A DNA stretch of 64,000 nt from Candidatus Mediterraneibacter surreyensis (GCA_019118885.1 DWYB01000086.1:38640-102639); one strand, 5' to 3'; counted from the stretch's first letter, positions 45,368 to 54,283 are shown. The notes: generated from the letters alone by a model not told the origin. Program-made: numbers and translations.

Positions 45368-45940
45368 ATGATAGATGACGCGATGGAGTTTGCGACGAAA
45401 GCACATGAAGGACAGTTCCGAAAGGGTACGAGACGCCCTTATATCGTCCATCCTATTGAAGTGGCAGATATCGTGTCAACTATGACGAAAGATGAAGAAG
45501 TAATCTGCGCGGCAGTACTTCATGATACGATCGAGGACTGCAGCGGGATTACGTGGGATATATTGAAACTCAGATTTGGCGGCCGGGTGGCGGATCTGGT
45601 TGCTCAGGAGAGTGAAGATAAGTCGCTGAGCTGGGAAGAACGGAAAGGGGCGACGATCAGCCGCCTGAAAGAAGCTCCCGTAGAGGTTCAGATGATCGGT
45701 CTGGCGGATAAGCTTTCCAATATGAGAGATATTGACCGGGATTACCCGGTGGAGGGAGACGGGCTTTGGAAACGCTTCCGCATGCAGAGCAAATCAGCGC
45801 TTGCCTGGTATTATAAAGGGATCAAAGAAGCTCTGAAAGATAATTTTTCAGGAGTGGAGGCTTATGAAGAGTACTGCCGGCTTGTCGATAAGAATTTCGG
45901 ACCGGGTCCTGCTCATACTGAATGGATGAAAGAACAATGA
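45368..45940 (+). CDS. HD hydrolase, MESH1/SAH-like (ppGpp hydrolase family)
   Basis: 190 residues, only the metal-dependent HD domain of RelA/SpoT hydrolases. Seen: HEGQFRKGTRRPYIVHP (13-29), HD at 52-53 (VLHDTIED), and Asp near 117 in LADKLSN. Small alarmone hydrolases of this type degrade (p)ppGpp, and some act on NADPH. There is no synthetase domain. GAGGAGG precedes ATG 45368. Closed by a strong terminator, so a single-gene unit. Confidence 0.88.
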   Translation: MIDDAMEFATKAHEGQFRKGTRRPYIVHPIEVADIVSTMTKDEEVICAAVLHDTIEDCSGITWDILKLRFGGRVADLVAQESEDKSLSWEERKGATISRLKEAPVEVQMIGLADKLSNMRDIDRDYPVEGDGLWKRFRMQSKSALAWYYKGIKEALKDNFSGVEAYEEYCRLVDKNFGPGPAHTEWMKEQ

Positions 45941-45958
45941 AAATAATAGTTTGCGGCC

Positions 45959-46010
45959 GCTGGCCGGAGCATGGTATTAGTGTGATACATGTCTCCGGTC
46001 AGCTTTTTTT
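45959..46010 (+). terminator. Terminator after the MESH1-like gene
   Basis: Imperfect 19-bp stem: 45959-45977 (GCTGGCCGGAGCATGGTAT) with 45985-46003 (ATACATGTCTCCGGTCAGC), followed by T7. Confidence 0.92.
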
Positions 46011-46050
46011 GCAATTGTGCAAACTTAACCAAAATCGGTCAGAAAATATG

Positions 46051-46092
46051 TGAATTATTTTGATTGATTTTGACTGAATATGACTGTATAAT
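46051..46092 (+). promoter_or_regulatory. fru operon promoter and repeated operator
   Basis: TTGATT (46064-46069), 17-bp spacer, TATAAT (46087-46092). Four tandem 10-bp units cover it: TGAATTATTT, TGATTGATTT, TGACTGAATA and TGACTGTATA (46051-46090). A repeat every helical turn fits a DeoR-family regulator such as the FruR encoded at the end of this operon. Confidence 0.75.
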
Positions 46093-46122
46093 ATAAGCAT
46101 AAAAGGAAATGGAGGAAGCGAA

Positions 46123-47028
46123 ATGATCTACACAGTTACTTTTAATCCGTCATTAGATTATATCGTCTCTGTCGATGATTTTAAGCTTGGACTTACGAAC
46201 AGAACCAGCTCGGAGCTGCTCCTTCCGGGAGGTAAAGGGATCAATGTTTCTACGATCCTGACAAACCTCGGAATAGAGAGTACTGCACTGGGGTTTGTAG
46301 CCGGATTTACCGGAGCAGAGATCGTCCGCAGAGCGGAGGAGATTGGGATCCGATCTGATTTTATCCAGATAGACAAAGGAATTTCCCGTATTAATGTCAA
46401 GCTAAAGAGTATTGATGGAACCGAGATTAACGGGATGGGCCCGGATATCAGCAGAGAAAAGGTTGCGGAGCTTATGGAGAAGCTGGAGGTTCTCGGGGAA
46501 GGCGATGTGCTCGTACTGGCGGGAAGCATCCCGGCGTCTATGCCGGACGATATTTACAGTCAGATCCTGGAACGGCTTACCGGGAAAGGGGTTATGTTTA
46601 TTGTGGATGCTACAGGGGATCTGCTCCTGAAGGTTCTGAAGTATCATCCTTTCCTTATCAAGCCAAACAATCATGAGTTGGGCGATATTTTCCAGGTGGA
46701 ATTAAAGACAAGGGAAGAGGTAGTTCCCTATGGAAAGAAACTGCAGGAAATGGGCGCCAGAAATGTTCTTATCTCTATGGCAGGAGAGGGAGCGGTACTG
46801 GTAGCCGAAGACGGCAGCGTATATGACACTCCCGCGCCAAAGGGAGTCCTTGTAAACGCCGTGGGATCCGGAGATTCCATGGTGGCCGGGTTTACTGCGG
46901 GATGGATCGAGAAGAAAGATTACAGACACGCTTTCTATATGGGAGTTGCATCAGGAAGCGCAAGCGCATTTTCAGAGTATCTTGCTACTAAAGATGAGAT
47001 TATGGATCTGTATAGTAAGATCGTATGA
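46123..47028 (+). CDS. fruK: 1-phosphofructokinase
   Basis: Phosphorylates fructose-1-phosphate to fructose-1,6-bisphosphate, feeding PTS fructose into glycolysis. 301 residues, PfkB fold. Seen: TFNPSLDYIV at the start, GGKGINVS (about 36-43), and the catalytic AVGSGDSMVAG (about 246-256). GGAGGAAG precedes ATG 46123. First gene of fruK-fruA-fruR. Confidence 0.95.
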   Translation: MIYTVTFNPSLDYIVSVDDFKLGLTNRTSSELLLPGGKGINVSTILTNLGIESTALGFVAGFTGAEIVRRAEEIGIRSDFIQIDKGISRINVKLKSIDGTEINGMGPDISREKVAELMEKLEVLGEGDVLVLAGSIPASMPDDIYSQILERLTGKGVMFIVDATGDLLLKVLKYHPFLIKPNNHELGDIFQVELKTREEVVPYGKKLQEMGARNVLISMAGEGAVLVAEDGSVYDTPAPKGVLVNAVGSGDSMVAGFTAGWIEKKDYRHAFYMGVASGSASAFSEYLATKDEIMDLYSKIV

Positions 47029-47088
47029 GATCAATGAAAGAAACAGCGTGGAAATATCAGATTTGAAAGTGAAAGAGAGGTTTGGAAA

Positions 47089-49008
47089 ATGAGGATCACA
47101 GATTTGCTTGACAAAAGGAGTATATCCCTTACGGGAACTCCGAAGACAAAAAGCGAAGCTCTGGATCAGATTATCGATCTGATGGTAAAGAGCGGGAAGA
47201 TCAACGACAGAGAAGCGTACCGGGCGCAAGTGTACGCCCGTGAGGAGGAGAGTACGACAGGAATCGGCGAGGGGATCGCGATCCCTCACGGAAAATGCGA
47301 TGCGGTGGATAAGCCGGGGCTTGCCGCTATGGTTATCAAGGACGGCGTGGAGTTTGACGCCCTCGACGGTATGCCGGTAACACTTATGTTTCTTATCGCC
47401 GCACCAAATACAAAGGATAACGTACATCTGGACGTGCTGAGCAAACTCTCCGTTCTTATGATGGATGAAAACTTTGCAAATAATCTGAGAAATGCCCGGA
47501 GCGTGGACGAGTTCCTGGCGATCATTGACAAGGCGGACGAGGAGCAGAGTGATATCGATGAACGTCTTGCGGATACAAATCAGGAGGCGGCTGGAGGAGT
47601 GAAGATTCTGGCTGTTACATCCTGCCCCACAGGTATCGCCCATACCTATATGGCTGCAGAGGGGCTTGAGAAAGCGGCAAAGGCTAAGAACTGTTTTATT
47701 AAGATTGAGACCAGGGGCTCGGGAGGCGCCAAGAATGTGCTCACAGACGATGAGATCCGGGATGCGGACTGCATCATCGTAGCTGCGGACGCTCAGGTGC
47801 CGATGGAGCGTTTTGACGGAAAGAAAGTGATTGAATGCCAGGTATCGGACGGAATCAGCAAGGCGCCTCAGCTGATCGAACAGGCCATATCGGGAAATGT
47901 TCCTGTATACCATGGAACAGGCGAACATACGGCATCCTCATCGGGAAATGCCAAGTCCGGGGGAACAGGACATAAGATCTATACGCAGCTTATGAACGGA
48001 GTATCTCACATGCTTCCGTTCGTAGTCGGAGGCGGTATTCTGATCGCCATCGCATTCTTGATCGACGGACTGAGTGTGGATCTGAATTCTCTTCCGGCAG
48101 ATCAGAGAGCAAACTTCGGAACGATCACCCCGGTCGCAGCGCTGTTCAAAGGAATCGGGGATACTGCGTTCGGCTTCATGCTTCCGGTACTGGCAGGTTT
48201 CATCGCCATGGCGATCGGCGACAGACCGGCTCTGGCAGTGGGATTTGTAGGCGGTATGATCGCATCCGGCGGAAAGTCCGGTTTCCTGGGAGCTCTTGTA
48301 GCCGGATTTGCAGCAGGTTATATTATTCTTGGTCTGCGGAAACTGTGCAGTAAGCTTCCGCCTGCCCTTGAGAAAATCGCGCCGGTCCTTCTGTATCCTG
48401 TCTTCGGTATCCTGATCATGGGTCTTGCGATGAATTTCATTGTAGAGCCGATCATGGGAGGTATCAATACAGCATTGAATGCAGGTCTTTCCGGCATGGG
48501 CGGAACAAGTAAGATCCTGCTCGGCCTGATCCTTGGCGGTATGATGGCTATCGATATGGGAGGTCCGTTTAACAAAGCCGCATATGTATTCGGTACAGCA
48601 GCGATTGCAGCAGGAAACTATGATATCATGGCAGCAGTCATGATCGGAGGAATGACGCCGCCGTGTGCCATCGCCCTCGCTACCTTGCTCTTTAAAAACA
48701 AATTTACGAAAGAACAAAGAGAAACAGGACCGACCAACTTTATCATGGGTCTTGCGTTCATCACAGAGGGGGCGATCCCATTTGCGGCTTCCGATCCGAT
48801 CCATGTGCTTCCCTCATGTATCGCGGGTTCTGCTGTAGCAGGAGCATTGTCCATGGCATTTGGCTGTACTCTGATGGCGCCTCACGGCGGTATCTTCGTA
48901 TTCCCGGTAGTGGGCAACGCACTTCTGTATCTTGTAGCGCTGATAGTAGGAACAGTTGTTTCGGCACTTCTGCTCGGATTATTGAAAAAGAAGGTGGATG
49001 AATCATAA
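47089..49008 (+). CDS. fruA: PTS fructose transporter EIIABC
   Basis: Imports fructose with phosphorylation at C1. 639 residues, all three parts in one chain. EIIA about 1-150 with the phosphorylated His67 (AIPHGKC); EIIB about 170-270 with Cys near 179 (TSCPTGIAHTYMAAEG); EIIC about 300-635 with about ten helices (FVVGGGILIAIAFLIDG, GGFMIA-like and DMGGPFNKAAY segments). GAGAGG precedes ATG 47089. The end overlaps the spacing before fruR closely. Confidence 0.95.
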   Translation: MRITDLLDKRSISLTGTPKTKSEALDQIIDLMVKSGKINDREAYRAQVYAREEESTTGIGEGIAIPHGKCDAVDKPGLAAMVIKDGVEFDALDGMPVTLMFLIAAPNTKDNVHLDVLSKLSVLMMDENFANNLRNARSVDEFLAIIDKADEEQSDIDERLADTNQEAAGGVKILAVTSCPTGIAHTYMAAEGLEKAAKAKNCFIKIETRGSGGAKNVLTDDEIRDADCIIVAADAQVPMERFDGKKVIECQVSDGISKAPQLIEQAISGNVPVYHGTGEHTASSSGNAKSGGTGHKIYTQLMNGVSHMLPFVVGGGILIAIAFLIDGLSVDLNSLPADQRANFGTITPVAALFKGIGDTAFGFMLPVLAGFIAMAIGDRPALAVGFVGGMIASGGKSGFLGALVAGFAAGYIILGLRKLCSKLPPALEKIAPVLLYPVFGILIMGLAMNFIVEPIMGGINTALNAGLSGMGGTSKILLGLILGGMMAIDMGGPFNKAAYVFGTAAIAAGNYDIMAAVMIGGMTPPCAIALATLLFKNKFTKEQRETGPTNFIMGLAFITEGAIPFAASDPIHVLPSCIAGSAVAGALSMAFGCTLMAPHGGIFVFPVVGNALLYLVALIVGTVVSALLLGLLKKKVDES

Positions 49009-49054
49009 AATATGGCGTACAATAGAGGAAATACAAACGATAAAAGAGGTTGTT

Positions 49055-49798
49055 ATGTTATCAGAACAGAGATATGAAAAGATACTCTCTCTTCTGGAAG
49101 AAAAGAAGAGTATAACTGTAGCAGAGATCACAGAACTCCTTGGTATTTCCGAATCCACTGCACGCCGCGATATTACGGCTTTGGATAAAGCCGGAAGACT
49201 GACAAAAGTATTCGGAGGAGCCGTGACAAGCGACGGCTCCTTTGTTATGCAGGAACCGACGGTAGCACAGAAAGTAGAGATTCAGAAGGCGGAGAAGATA
49301 CAGATTGCCCGATGGGCGGCGGATCTTATAGAAGATTCGGATTTCGTCTATCTTGACGCCGGAACGACAACCGGGTATATGATCGAGTCACTGGCGCGGA
49401 CAAAAGCTACATTTGTAACGAACGCAGTGGCGCATGCACAGAAACTGGCGGCTCAGGGGAACAGGGTCTTTCTCGTAGGAGGAGAACTGAAAAGTTCAAC
49501 CGAGGCGGTAATCGGTGCTCAGGCTATGGAGACACTGGAGAGATACCATTTCACAAAGGGATTTTTCGGAACGAACGGGATTACCAAGAATGAAGGGTTC
49601 ACTACTCCGGATGCAGGGGAGGCCCAGATCAAGCGCACGGCCATGTGCCAGTGCAGGAAATGTTACATCCTTGCGGATAGTACTAAGTTCGGGAATATCA
49701 GCGCGGTTACTTTCGCTTCATATGAGTCTGCCCTGATCCTTACCGAGAAGCTCCCGGAGGGATATCAGAAAGAACGGAAGATCATTCTCTGCGAATGA
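49055..49798 (+). CDS. fruR: DeoR-family regulator of the fru operon
   Basis: 247 residues. N-terminal DeoR winged helix (about 4-60, ITELLGISESTARRDITALD), then the DeoR sensor domain with VYLDAGTTTGYM (about 95-106) and the phospho-sugar loops (GFFGTNGI). Members of this type bind fructose-1-phosphate. It comes last in the operon, which is unusual because fruR is often first. ATG 49055 follows AAGAGG; the longer frame overlaps fruA and is not needed. The phased repeats at 46051-46090 are its probable operator. Confidence 0.9.
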   Translation: MLSEQRYEKILSLLEEKKSITVAEITELLGISESTARRDITALDKAGRLTKVFGGAVTSDGSFVMQEPTVAQKVEIQKAEKIQIARWAADLIEDSDFVYLDAGTTTGYMIESLARTKATFVTNAVAHAQKLAAQGNRVFLVGGELKSSTEAVIGAQAMETLERYHFTKGFFGTNGITKNEGFTTPDAGEAQIKRTAMCQCRKCYILADSTKFGNISAVTFASYESALILTEKLPEGYQKERKIILCE

Positions 49799-49815
49799 TC
49801 CGTATTAAGAAAATA

Positions 49816-49866
49816 AGGCTTCGTATCTGCCGCACCGGTATCCGCCGGCAGATACGAAGCCTTTTT
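49816..49866. terminator. Bidirectional terminator, fru operon / hemolysin III gene
   Basis: AAGGCTTCGTATCTGCC (49815-49831) pairs with GGCAGATACGAAGCCTT (49847-49863), then T4. Confidence 0.92.
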
Positions 49867-49877
49867 AGAACCTGCGC

Positions 49878-50555
49878 TTACGGGAGCAGGAAAGCATACA
49901 TTACTACAAAATGGCAGGCGCTTCCGCCCATTACGAAGAGGTGAAAGATCTCGTGGCTGCCGAAATTTTTATGTTTGCTGTTGAAAAGCGGGAGTTTCAG
50001 CGCGTAGATGACGCCGCCCACTGTATAGATGATTCCGCCTGCCAGCAGCCATCCAAACGCCGCCGGGGACAGATTGTTCAGCAGCTGGGTGAATGCAAGG
50101 ACACATGTCCATCCCATTCCGATATACAGTACGGAAGATACCCATTTCGGACAGTATACCCAGAACGCTTTGATAAGGATACCCGCGATGGCGATGGCCC
50201 ACACGATCGAGAGAAGGATGATCCCGGTTTTCCCCTTCAGCACCAGTAGGCAGACCGGAGTGTAGCTGCCTGCTATGAGGACTGAGATCATCATATGATC
50301 GATCTTCTTCAATATAGTGTTGACCTTTTCAGAAATATCGAATGTATGGTACGTAGTGCTCGCCGCATATAATAAGATCAGGCTTGCAGCGTAGATGGCC
50401 AGGGAAATGATATAGACCCTGCTTGGTTCGCTGGCGGCTTTGATCAGCAATGGAACTGCTGCGAAAATGGCCATCAGCATGCCGATAAAATGTGTGATAG
50501 CGCTGCCCGGCTCTTTTATGTGTCTCTTTTTCTCGATAGTTTTTGTGTTTTTCAT
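49878..50555 (-). CDS. Hemolysin III / PAQR-family membrane protein
   Basis: 225 residues, seven helices. Conserved polar residues of the family are present: EPGSAITHFIG (about 15-25), STTYHTFD (about 67-74), and the C-terminal HEIFHLFVMGGSACHF (about 200-215) with two His that bind zinc in PAQR receptors. Members are thought to be membrane hydrolases or lipid-homeostasis factors; the hemolysin name is historical. ATG 50555 follows GGGAGGTG. Confidence 0.92.
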   Translation of the reverse strand: MKNTKTIEKKRHIKEPGSAITHFIGMLMAIFAAVPLLIKAASEPSRVYIISLAIYAASLILLYAASTTYHTFDISEKVNTILKKIDHMMISVLIAGSYTPVCLLVLKGKTGIILLSIVWAIAIAGILIKAFWVYCPKWVSSVLYIGMGWTCVLAFTQLLNNLSPAAFGWLLAGGIIYTVGGVIYALKLPLFNSKHKNFGSHEIFHLFVMGGSACHFVVMYAFLLP

Positions 50556-50670
50556 ATTATGCACCTCCCCGGATGTCTGAAAAACAATAAGTGGTTTTTA
50601 AAACTACATCTAGTATATGCATATATTACATCAGAGATTCATAAAAATCAATTATAAAATTGTACAAAAT

Positions 50671-50695
50671 AAAAGCCGGAGTAATCCGGCTTTTG
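50671..50695 (-). terminator. Terminator after the carbamate-kinase-like gene
   Basis: AAAAGCCGG (50671-50679) pairs with CCGGCTTTT (50686-50694). Palindromic with T runs in both directions, lying between two minus-strand genes. Confidence 0.85.
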
Positions 50696-50719
50696 TAAAA
50701 TATAGAGATTATGTGATTT

Positions 50720-51649
50720 TTATTTGATAAGTGTGCCTGTTTTCCCCTTCAGCGCTTCTTTTACTTTGTCGAAAGAAGTAATGTAAGCGCAGCGGCCTTC
50801 CCCTTTCTCGATAAACTCAACGGCAGCGCGGAACTTCGGATACATATTGTAGACGCCGAAGTGTCCTTCTTCCATATATGCCTTTGCCTGATCAACACTG
50901 ATCTCTCCCAGAGGCTCTTCATTCTCCTGGCCCATATTGATGCATACCTGCTCAACATTTGTAAGGATGATGAGCATATCCGCATTAATTCCTTCCGCTA
51001 ATTTTCCGGCAGCCAGGTCTTTTTCGATAACAGCGCTGGCGCCTTTTAGATGATTGTCCTGTTCCATGACCGGAATTCCTCCGCCTCCTGCGGCAATGAC
51101 AACCTGATCTGCGTCCAGAAGCGCGTTGACTGCGTCAAGTTCTACGATCTTCACCGGATTTGGGGCGGATACGACACGTCGGAATCCTTTTCCCGGTTCC
51201 TCGATCACATAGTTTCCTTTTTTTCGCTCCTCGTTGGCTTCCTGAGCATTCATATAGCGGCCAAGTACTTTTGTAGGTGTGTAAAACGCATCGTCATACG
51301 GATCCACGATAACCTGAGTCAGGATCGTGCTTACCGTGCGGTAGATCCCGCGGTTTAACAGCTCTTCACGGATGCCGTTCTGAAGATCGTAGCCGATATA
51401 TCCCTGGCTCATAGCAGAGCAGACAGACATAGGGCAGGCAGTGTACTCGGGATGTGCTTTGGCAAACTCATTCATGGCTGTATGGATCATACCTACCTGA
51501 GGCGCGTTGCTGTGTGTGATGGCAACTTTGTACCCCTCTTCGATCAGATCAGCGATGCATTTTGATGTGTGCGCAATGGCAGCTTTCTGCTCCGGCAGCG
51601 TTGTACCCAGAGCGCGGTGTCCTAAAGCTAAAACAACTCGTTTTTTCAT
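50720..51649 (-). CDS. Carbamate-kinase-like protein with variant active-site loops
   Basis: 309 residues, amino-acid kinase fold, closest in pattern to ArcC/YqeA carbamate kinases (SMSQGYIGYDLQNGIREEL, GGGGIPV, GASAVIEKDLAAGKLA). The two loops that bind the phosphate groups differ from the norm: GGNAL is GHRAL (10-14) and THGNGPQVG is THSNAPQVG (45-53). The ATP/Lys parts look intact. Carbamate kinase makes ATP from carbamoyl phosphate in arginine or purine fermentation, but no arginine deiminase genes are near. It could be a variant with another substrate. Confidence 0.8.
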   Translation of the reverse strand: MKKRVVLALGHRALGTTLPEQKAAIAHTSKCIADLIEEGYKVAITHSNAPQVGMIHTAMNEFAKAHPEYTACPMSVCSAMSQGYIGYDLQNGIREELLNRGIYRTVSTILTQVIVDPYDDAFYTPTKVLGRYMNAQEANEERKKGNYVIEEPGKGFRRVVSAPNPVKIVELDAVNALLDADQVVIAAGGGGIPVMEQDNHLKGASAVIEKDLAAGKLAEGINADMLIILTNVEQVCINMGQENEEPLGEISVDQAKAYMEEGHFGVYNMYPKFRAAVEFIEKGEGRCAYITSFDKVKEALKGKTGTLIK

Positions 51650-51662
51650 AATGTCTCCATTC

Positions 51663-51681
51663 CGCCGCCCAATCCGGGCGG
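51663..51681 (-). promoter_or_regulatory. Leader hairpin before the carbamate-kinase-like gene
   Basis: GCCGCCC/GGGCGGC arms around AATCC, directly before the ribosome-binding site on the minus strand. It has no T run, so it is not a terminator. Confidence 0.4.
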
Positions 51682-51725
51682 CATTCTATATTTCATTTGG
51701 TTGTATAAGAAATAACTTATCAAAA

Positions 51726-51754
51726 AGTTTACTATCTTTTTCGATAAAAATCAA
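51726..51754 (-). promoter_or_regulatory. Promoter of the carbamate-kinase-like gene
   Basis: On the minus strand TTGATT (51754-51749), 17-bp spacer, TAAACT (51731-51726). Confidence 0.55.
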
Positions 51755-51777
51755 CTGTCACGGCAGAGTATCTGAGT

Positions 51778-53355
51778 TCAGCTAATGACTATGGAAAGGA
51801 CGATATCGGCAATAAACAGCAGATAGAGGAGGATGCAGAGCGATATCCTTCTGGAATGTCCTAGTTTCATGTACCTGTCTGTCCATTTCGGCGCCAGATA
51901 GTACAGGAAAGCACAGCCGATCAGAGCGAATGCGATGGATCCGCCAAGATAGATCCTGCCGTTCAGGTTCAGAACAAATTCGCTGTAATCCCGAAGCCTT
52001 TGTCCGGTCAGCAGTTCTGCTCCCAGGTTGGTCATATATTCGAGAATCGAATACAGGATCATATTCAGCAGAAATACAAGGACCGGCTTTTTGAGCAGGC
52101 GTTTCCATAATAACAGGATAAGAATACCATATATACCGTAGAGTGGAGTCCATGGATCGAAAAGTATGGAAGTTCTGTCAAAAGTTCCGGTATTGAGCAG
52201 ACGTATCACTGTTTCCAGCAGCCATCCGAAGATGGAAAACGCCGGGAATAAGAACAGGTAAGAAAGAAGATCATATCTTCGGTCCGCTCTGAGCGGTGAA
52301 CGTACTGCCCTGAGGGGAGGCTGTACGGAAAACAGAAATACCGGGTACTGCTCAGGAGCAAAATAGGAGATCTTCGTGTAAGGCCCCTGAGAATCGTCGT
52401 ACAGAGCCTTGCTGATAAGAAGCTCGTCTTCGGAAGGAACATGCTCGAGATAGGAGTCGTTCAGCATCTCATATCCGGGGGATCTGGATAGTACATAGTT
52501 TCTGCGCAGTGTCGCGTAAAGTTCTGCCCGGCAGGATGCAAGATATGGATTCACAAAAACAAAATCAAGCAGTCCGAACGTAAACAGCGAAAGAAACTTC
52601 CAGCCGAAAAATGAAAGATCCAGCATAAAATATTTCCTTTTATTGTGTTTCATAAGCTGCTTTGAGAGAGAAAACACCTCTTTCCTGCTGATCTTTGGAT
52701 TTTCAGCCAGAATATAAGGAATAAGAATATATTCATAATGTTTTATGATTCCACCTGCGATCGTGAAATTCCACAGGAATTGCAAGAAAGATCTTGTAAA
52801 CATTACCCATGCGGGATGGGAAAGATAGCGCAGCTTATACAGGAAAAATATCTTTGAGATCGGTGTTCGCCGATAGTTGCGGTTTTCGAGAAAAAAGCGC
52901 TTTTCACCGATCAGCAGCAGATTGCTGATAAAGATCTGATAGAAAAAGGCAAATATTATGCTGATGGCCGGCACTATGGCGGCGACGGTAATATTTTCGG
53001 TCAGAAAATAATTGACTGCCCGTAAAGTATTAAAGAAAACCGATATATTTGTTGAGAACAGGTCAATCGCCAGAGAACCGACGCCGTATACTATATCGCT
53101 GGATATATCGGAAAACGGCGTGCCCTCCAGCAGATGACCAAGAGTGTCGAGTACTGTCTCGGAATTGGGAATATCAGGTGTAAAAGCGGCGTCAGAAGAC
53201 GGCGCTGCGGATGGAAACTGCAGATTGAGAAAAGTGGTGGATACGGCGTATGCTGTTGTGAGCATGGCAATGAGAAAGCAGACAGATATCATACTCAGAT
53301 AACTCTGCTTCATCAGTGCGATAGCTTTCTTTTTTATTGTCTTACGTTTCCACAT
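51778..53355 (-). CDS. DUF975-CmpB fusion membrane protein
   Basis: 525 residues with two membrane parts. The N-terminal part (about 1-290) has the DUF975 pattern: a basic start (MWKRKTIKKKAIALMKQSY), several helices and ISRKEVFSLSKQLMKHNKRKYF. The C-terminal part (about 370-520) is a CmpB-type domain with FSIFGWLLETVIRL and FDPWTPLYGIYG, like the protein at 17974-18975. A soluble linker joins them. The function is unknown; the fusion suggests that the two families act together. ATG 53355 is used. A two-gene unit with the DUF3783 gene upstream is likely. Confidence 0.72.
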   Translation of the reverse strand: MWKRKTIKKKAIALMKQSYLSMISVCFLIAMLTTAYAVSTTFLNLQFPSAAPSSDAAFTPDIPNSETVLDTLGHLLEGTPFSDISSDIVYGVGSLAIDLFSTNISVFFNTLRAVNYFLTENITVAAIVPAISIIFAFFYQIFISNLLLIGEKRFFLENRNYRRTPISKIFFLYKLRYLSHPAWVMFTRSFLQFLWNFTIAGGIIKHYEYILIPYILAENPKISRKEVFSLSKQLMKHNKRKYFMLDLSFFGWKFLSLFTFGLLDFVFVNPYLASCRAELYATLRRNYVLSRSPGYEMLNDSYLEHVPSEDELLISKALYDDSQGPYTKISYFAPEQYPVFLFSVQPPLRAVRSPLRADRRYDLLSYLFLFPAFSIFGWLLETVIRLLNTGTFDRTSILFDPWTPLYGIYGILILLLWKRLLKKPVLVFLLNMILYSILEYMTNLGAELLTGQRLRDYSEFVLNLNGRIYLGGSIAFALIGCAFLYYLAPKWTDRYMKLGHSRRISLCILLYLLFIADIVLSIVIS

Positions 53356-53370
53356 GGTAATTCCCCTTTC

Positions 53371-53757
53371 CTATGCTTTCGGCTGTTTGTGCAGTGTCTC
53401 ATGTTCCAGTCTGATCTCGGAGAAGCAGTCCGGAGCAGTCCATGTACTGTTTGTCGGAGTCAGGATCGCTTTGTACGGGAACGGACCGGCGCCGCATTTC
53501 CGAAGCGCTGCGAGAGCCTGGTTCAGTCTGTTGTCACTTAAGAAACAGAAGATAAGCATTGGATCCGGAAGCTCATCGCCTTCAAAGACGCCTTGTGCAG
53601 GTTCTATGTCTTTCATACCTGCAAGTAGGCCCAGGGGCTGGTTGTAATCTTCTATTGCCACTTTCTTTAACCGGATATGGAGCGGGAATAGAGCCATTTC
53701 AATTTTCAAAAGCTCCTCCTTTGCCGGCGGATTAAAAAGCAGGATCGTTTCTTTCAT
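53371..53757 (-). CDS. DUF3783 family protein
   Basis: 128 residues, small alpha/beta protein of the DUF3783 family, common in Clostridia and of unknown function. It begins MKETILLFNPP, with a central GDELPDPMLIFCFLS and a YKAILTPTN segment near 90-98. No signal peptide or helix. ATG 53757 has GGAGG upstream. It is followed after 15 bp by the DUF975-CmpB gene on the same strand. Confidence 0.85.
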   Translation of the reverse strand: MKETILLFNPPAKEELLKIEMALFPLHIRLKKVAIEDYNQPLGLLAGMKDIEPAQGVFEGDELPDPMLIFCFLSDNRLNQALAALRKCGAGPFPYKAILTPTNSTWTAPDCFSEIRLEHETLHKQPKA

Positions 53758-53958
53758 ATTTATAACCTCCATGATATTCAGAATTTTTAAAAAGTATATA
53801 TCTACTATTGTAAGTCATTATGCCCGAAAAAGGAACTGTTTTTCAGATTCCGCATATGTTGTTTATAGAAGAAAGCTGCAGTTTGTAAAAGATTCGGGGA
53901 ACAGGGAGAATTTAGAACGGCGGTCATAAGCGAACTGAAAGTGTTGGGAGGGAAAGAA

Positions 53959-54213
53959 ATGAGGCTCTGTGAACTTCGGAATAAGGAAGTGATCAATATA
54001 TGCAGCGGCAGACGCCTGGGCTGCATTGTGGATGTGGAAATCAACGTATGCAGCGGAGAAGTGGAGGCCGTCATCATTCCCGGCCCCGGAAAGATCTGCG
54101 GCTTCCTCGGAACGGACAGCGAGTATGTAATCCCTTTCGCCTGTGTGCGTAAGATCGGGCCGGATATTGTGATCGTGGAGATACAGGAAGAAAAGTTTTT
54201 GCAAAAGTTTTAA
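53959..54213 (+). CDS. YlmC/YmxH-family sporulation protein
   Basis: 84 residues, PRC-barrel-like. Seen: MRLCELRNKEVINI at the start, RRLGCIVDVEI (about 18-28), IIPGPGKI (about 39-46) and YVIPFACVRKIGPDIV. Proteins of this family are conserved in endospore formers and expressed during sporulation, with role unknown. ATG 53959 follows GGGAGGG. It precedes nrdR. Confidence 0.9.
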   Translation: MRLCELRNKEVINICSGRRLGCIVDVEINVCSGEVEAVIIPGPGKICGFLGTDSEYVIPFACVRKIGPDIVIVEIQEEKFLQKF

Positions 54214-54283
54214 CGATTGTGTATAATGTACGCAGATTACTAACTGCTCCTTTTGGGAGCACGTGAGAAAGGCGGAATATATT

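Noticed and set aside
51650-51700. Terminator/attenuator before the carbamate-kinase-like gene
   Set aside because: The GCCGCCC hairpin has no T run after it on the coding strand and merges with the ribosome-binding region.
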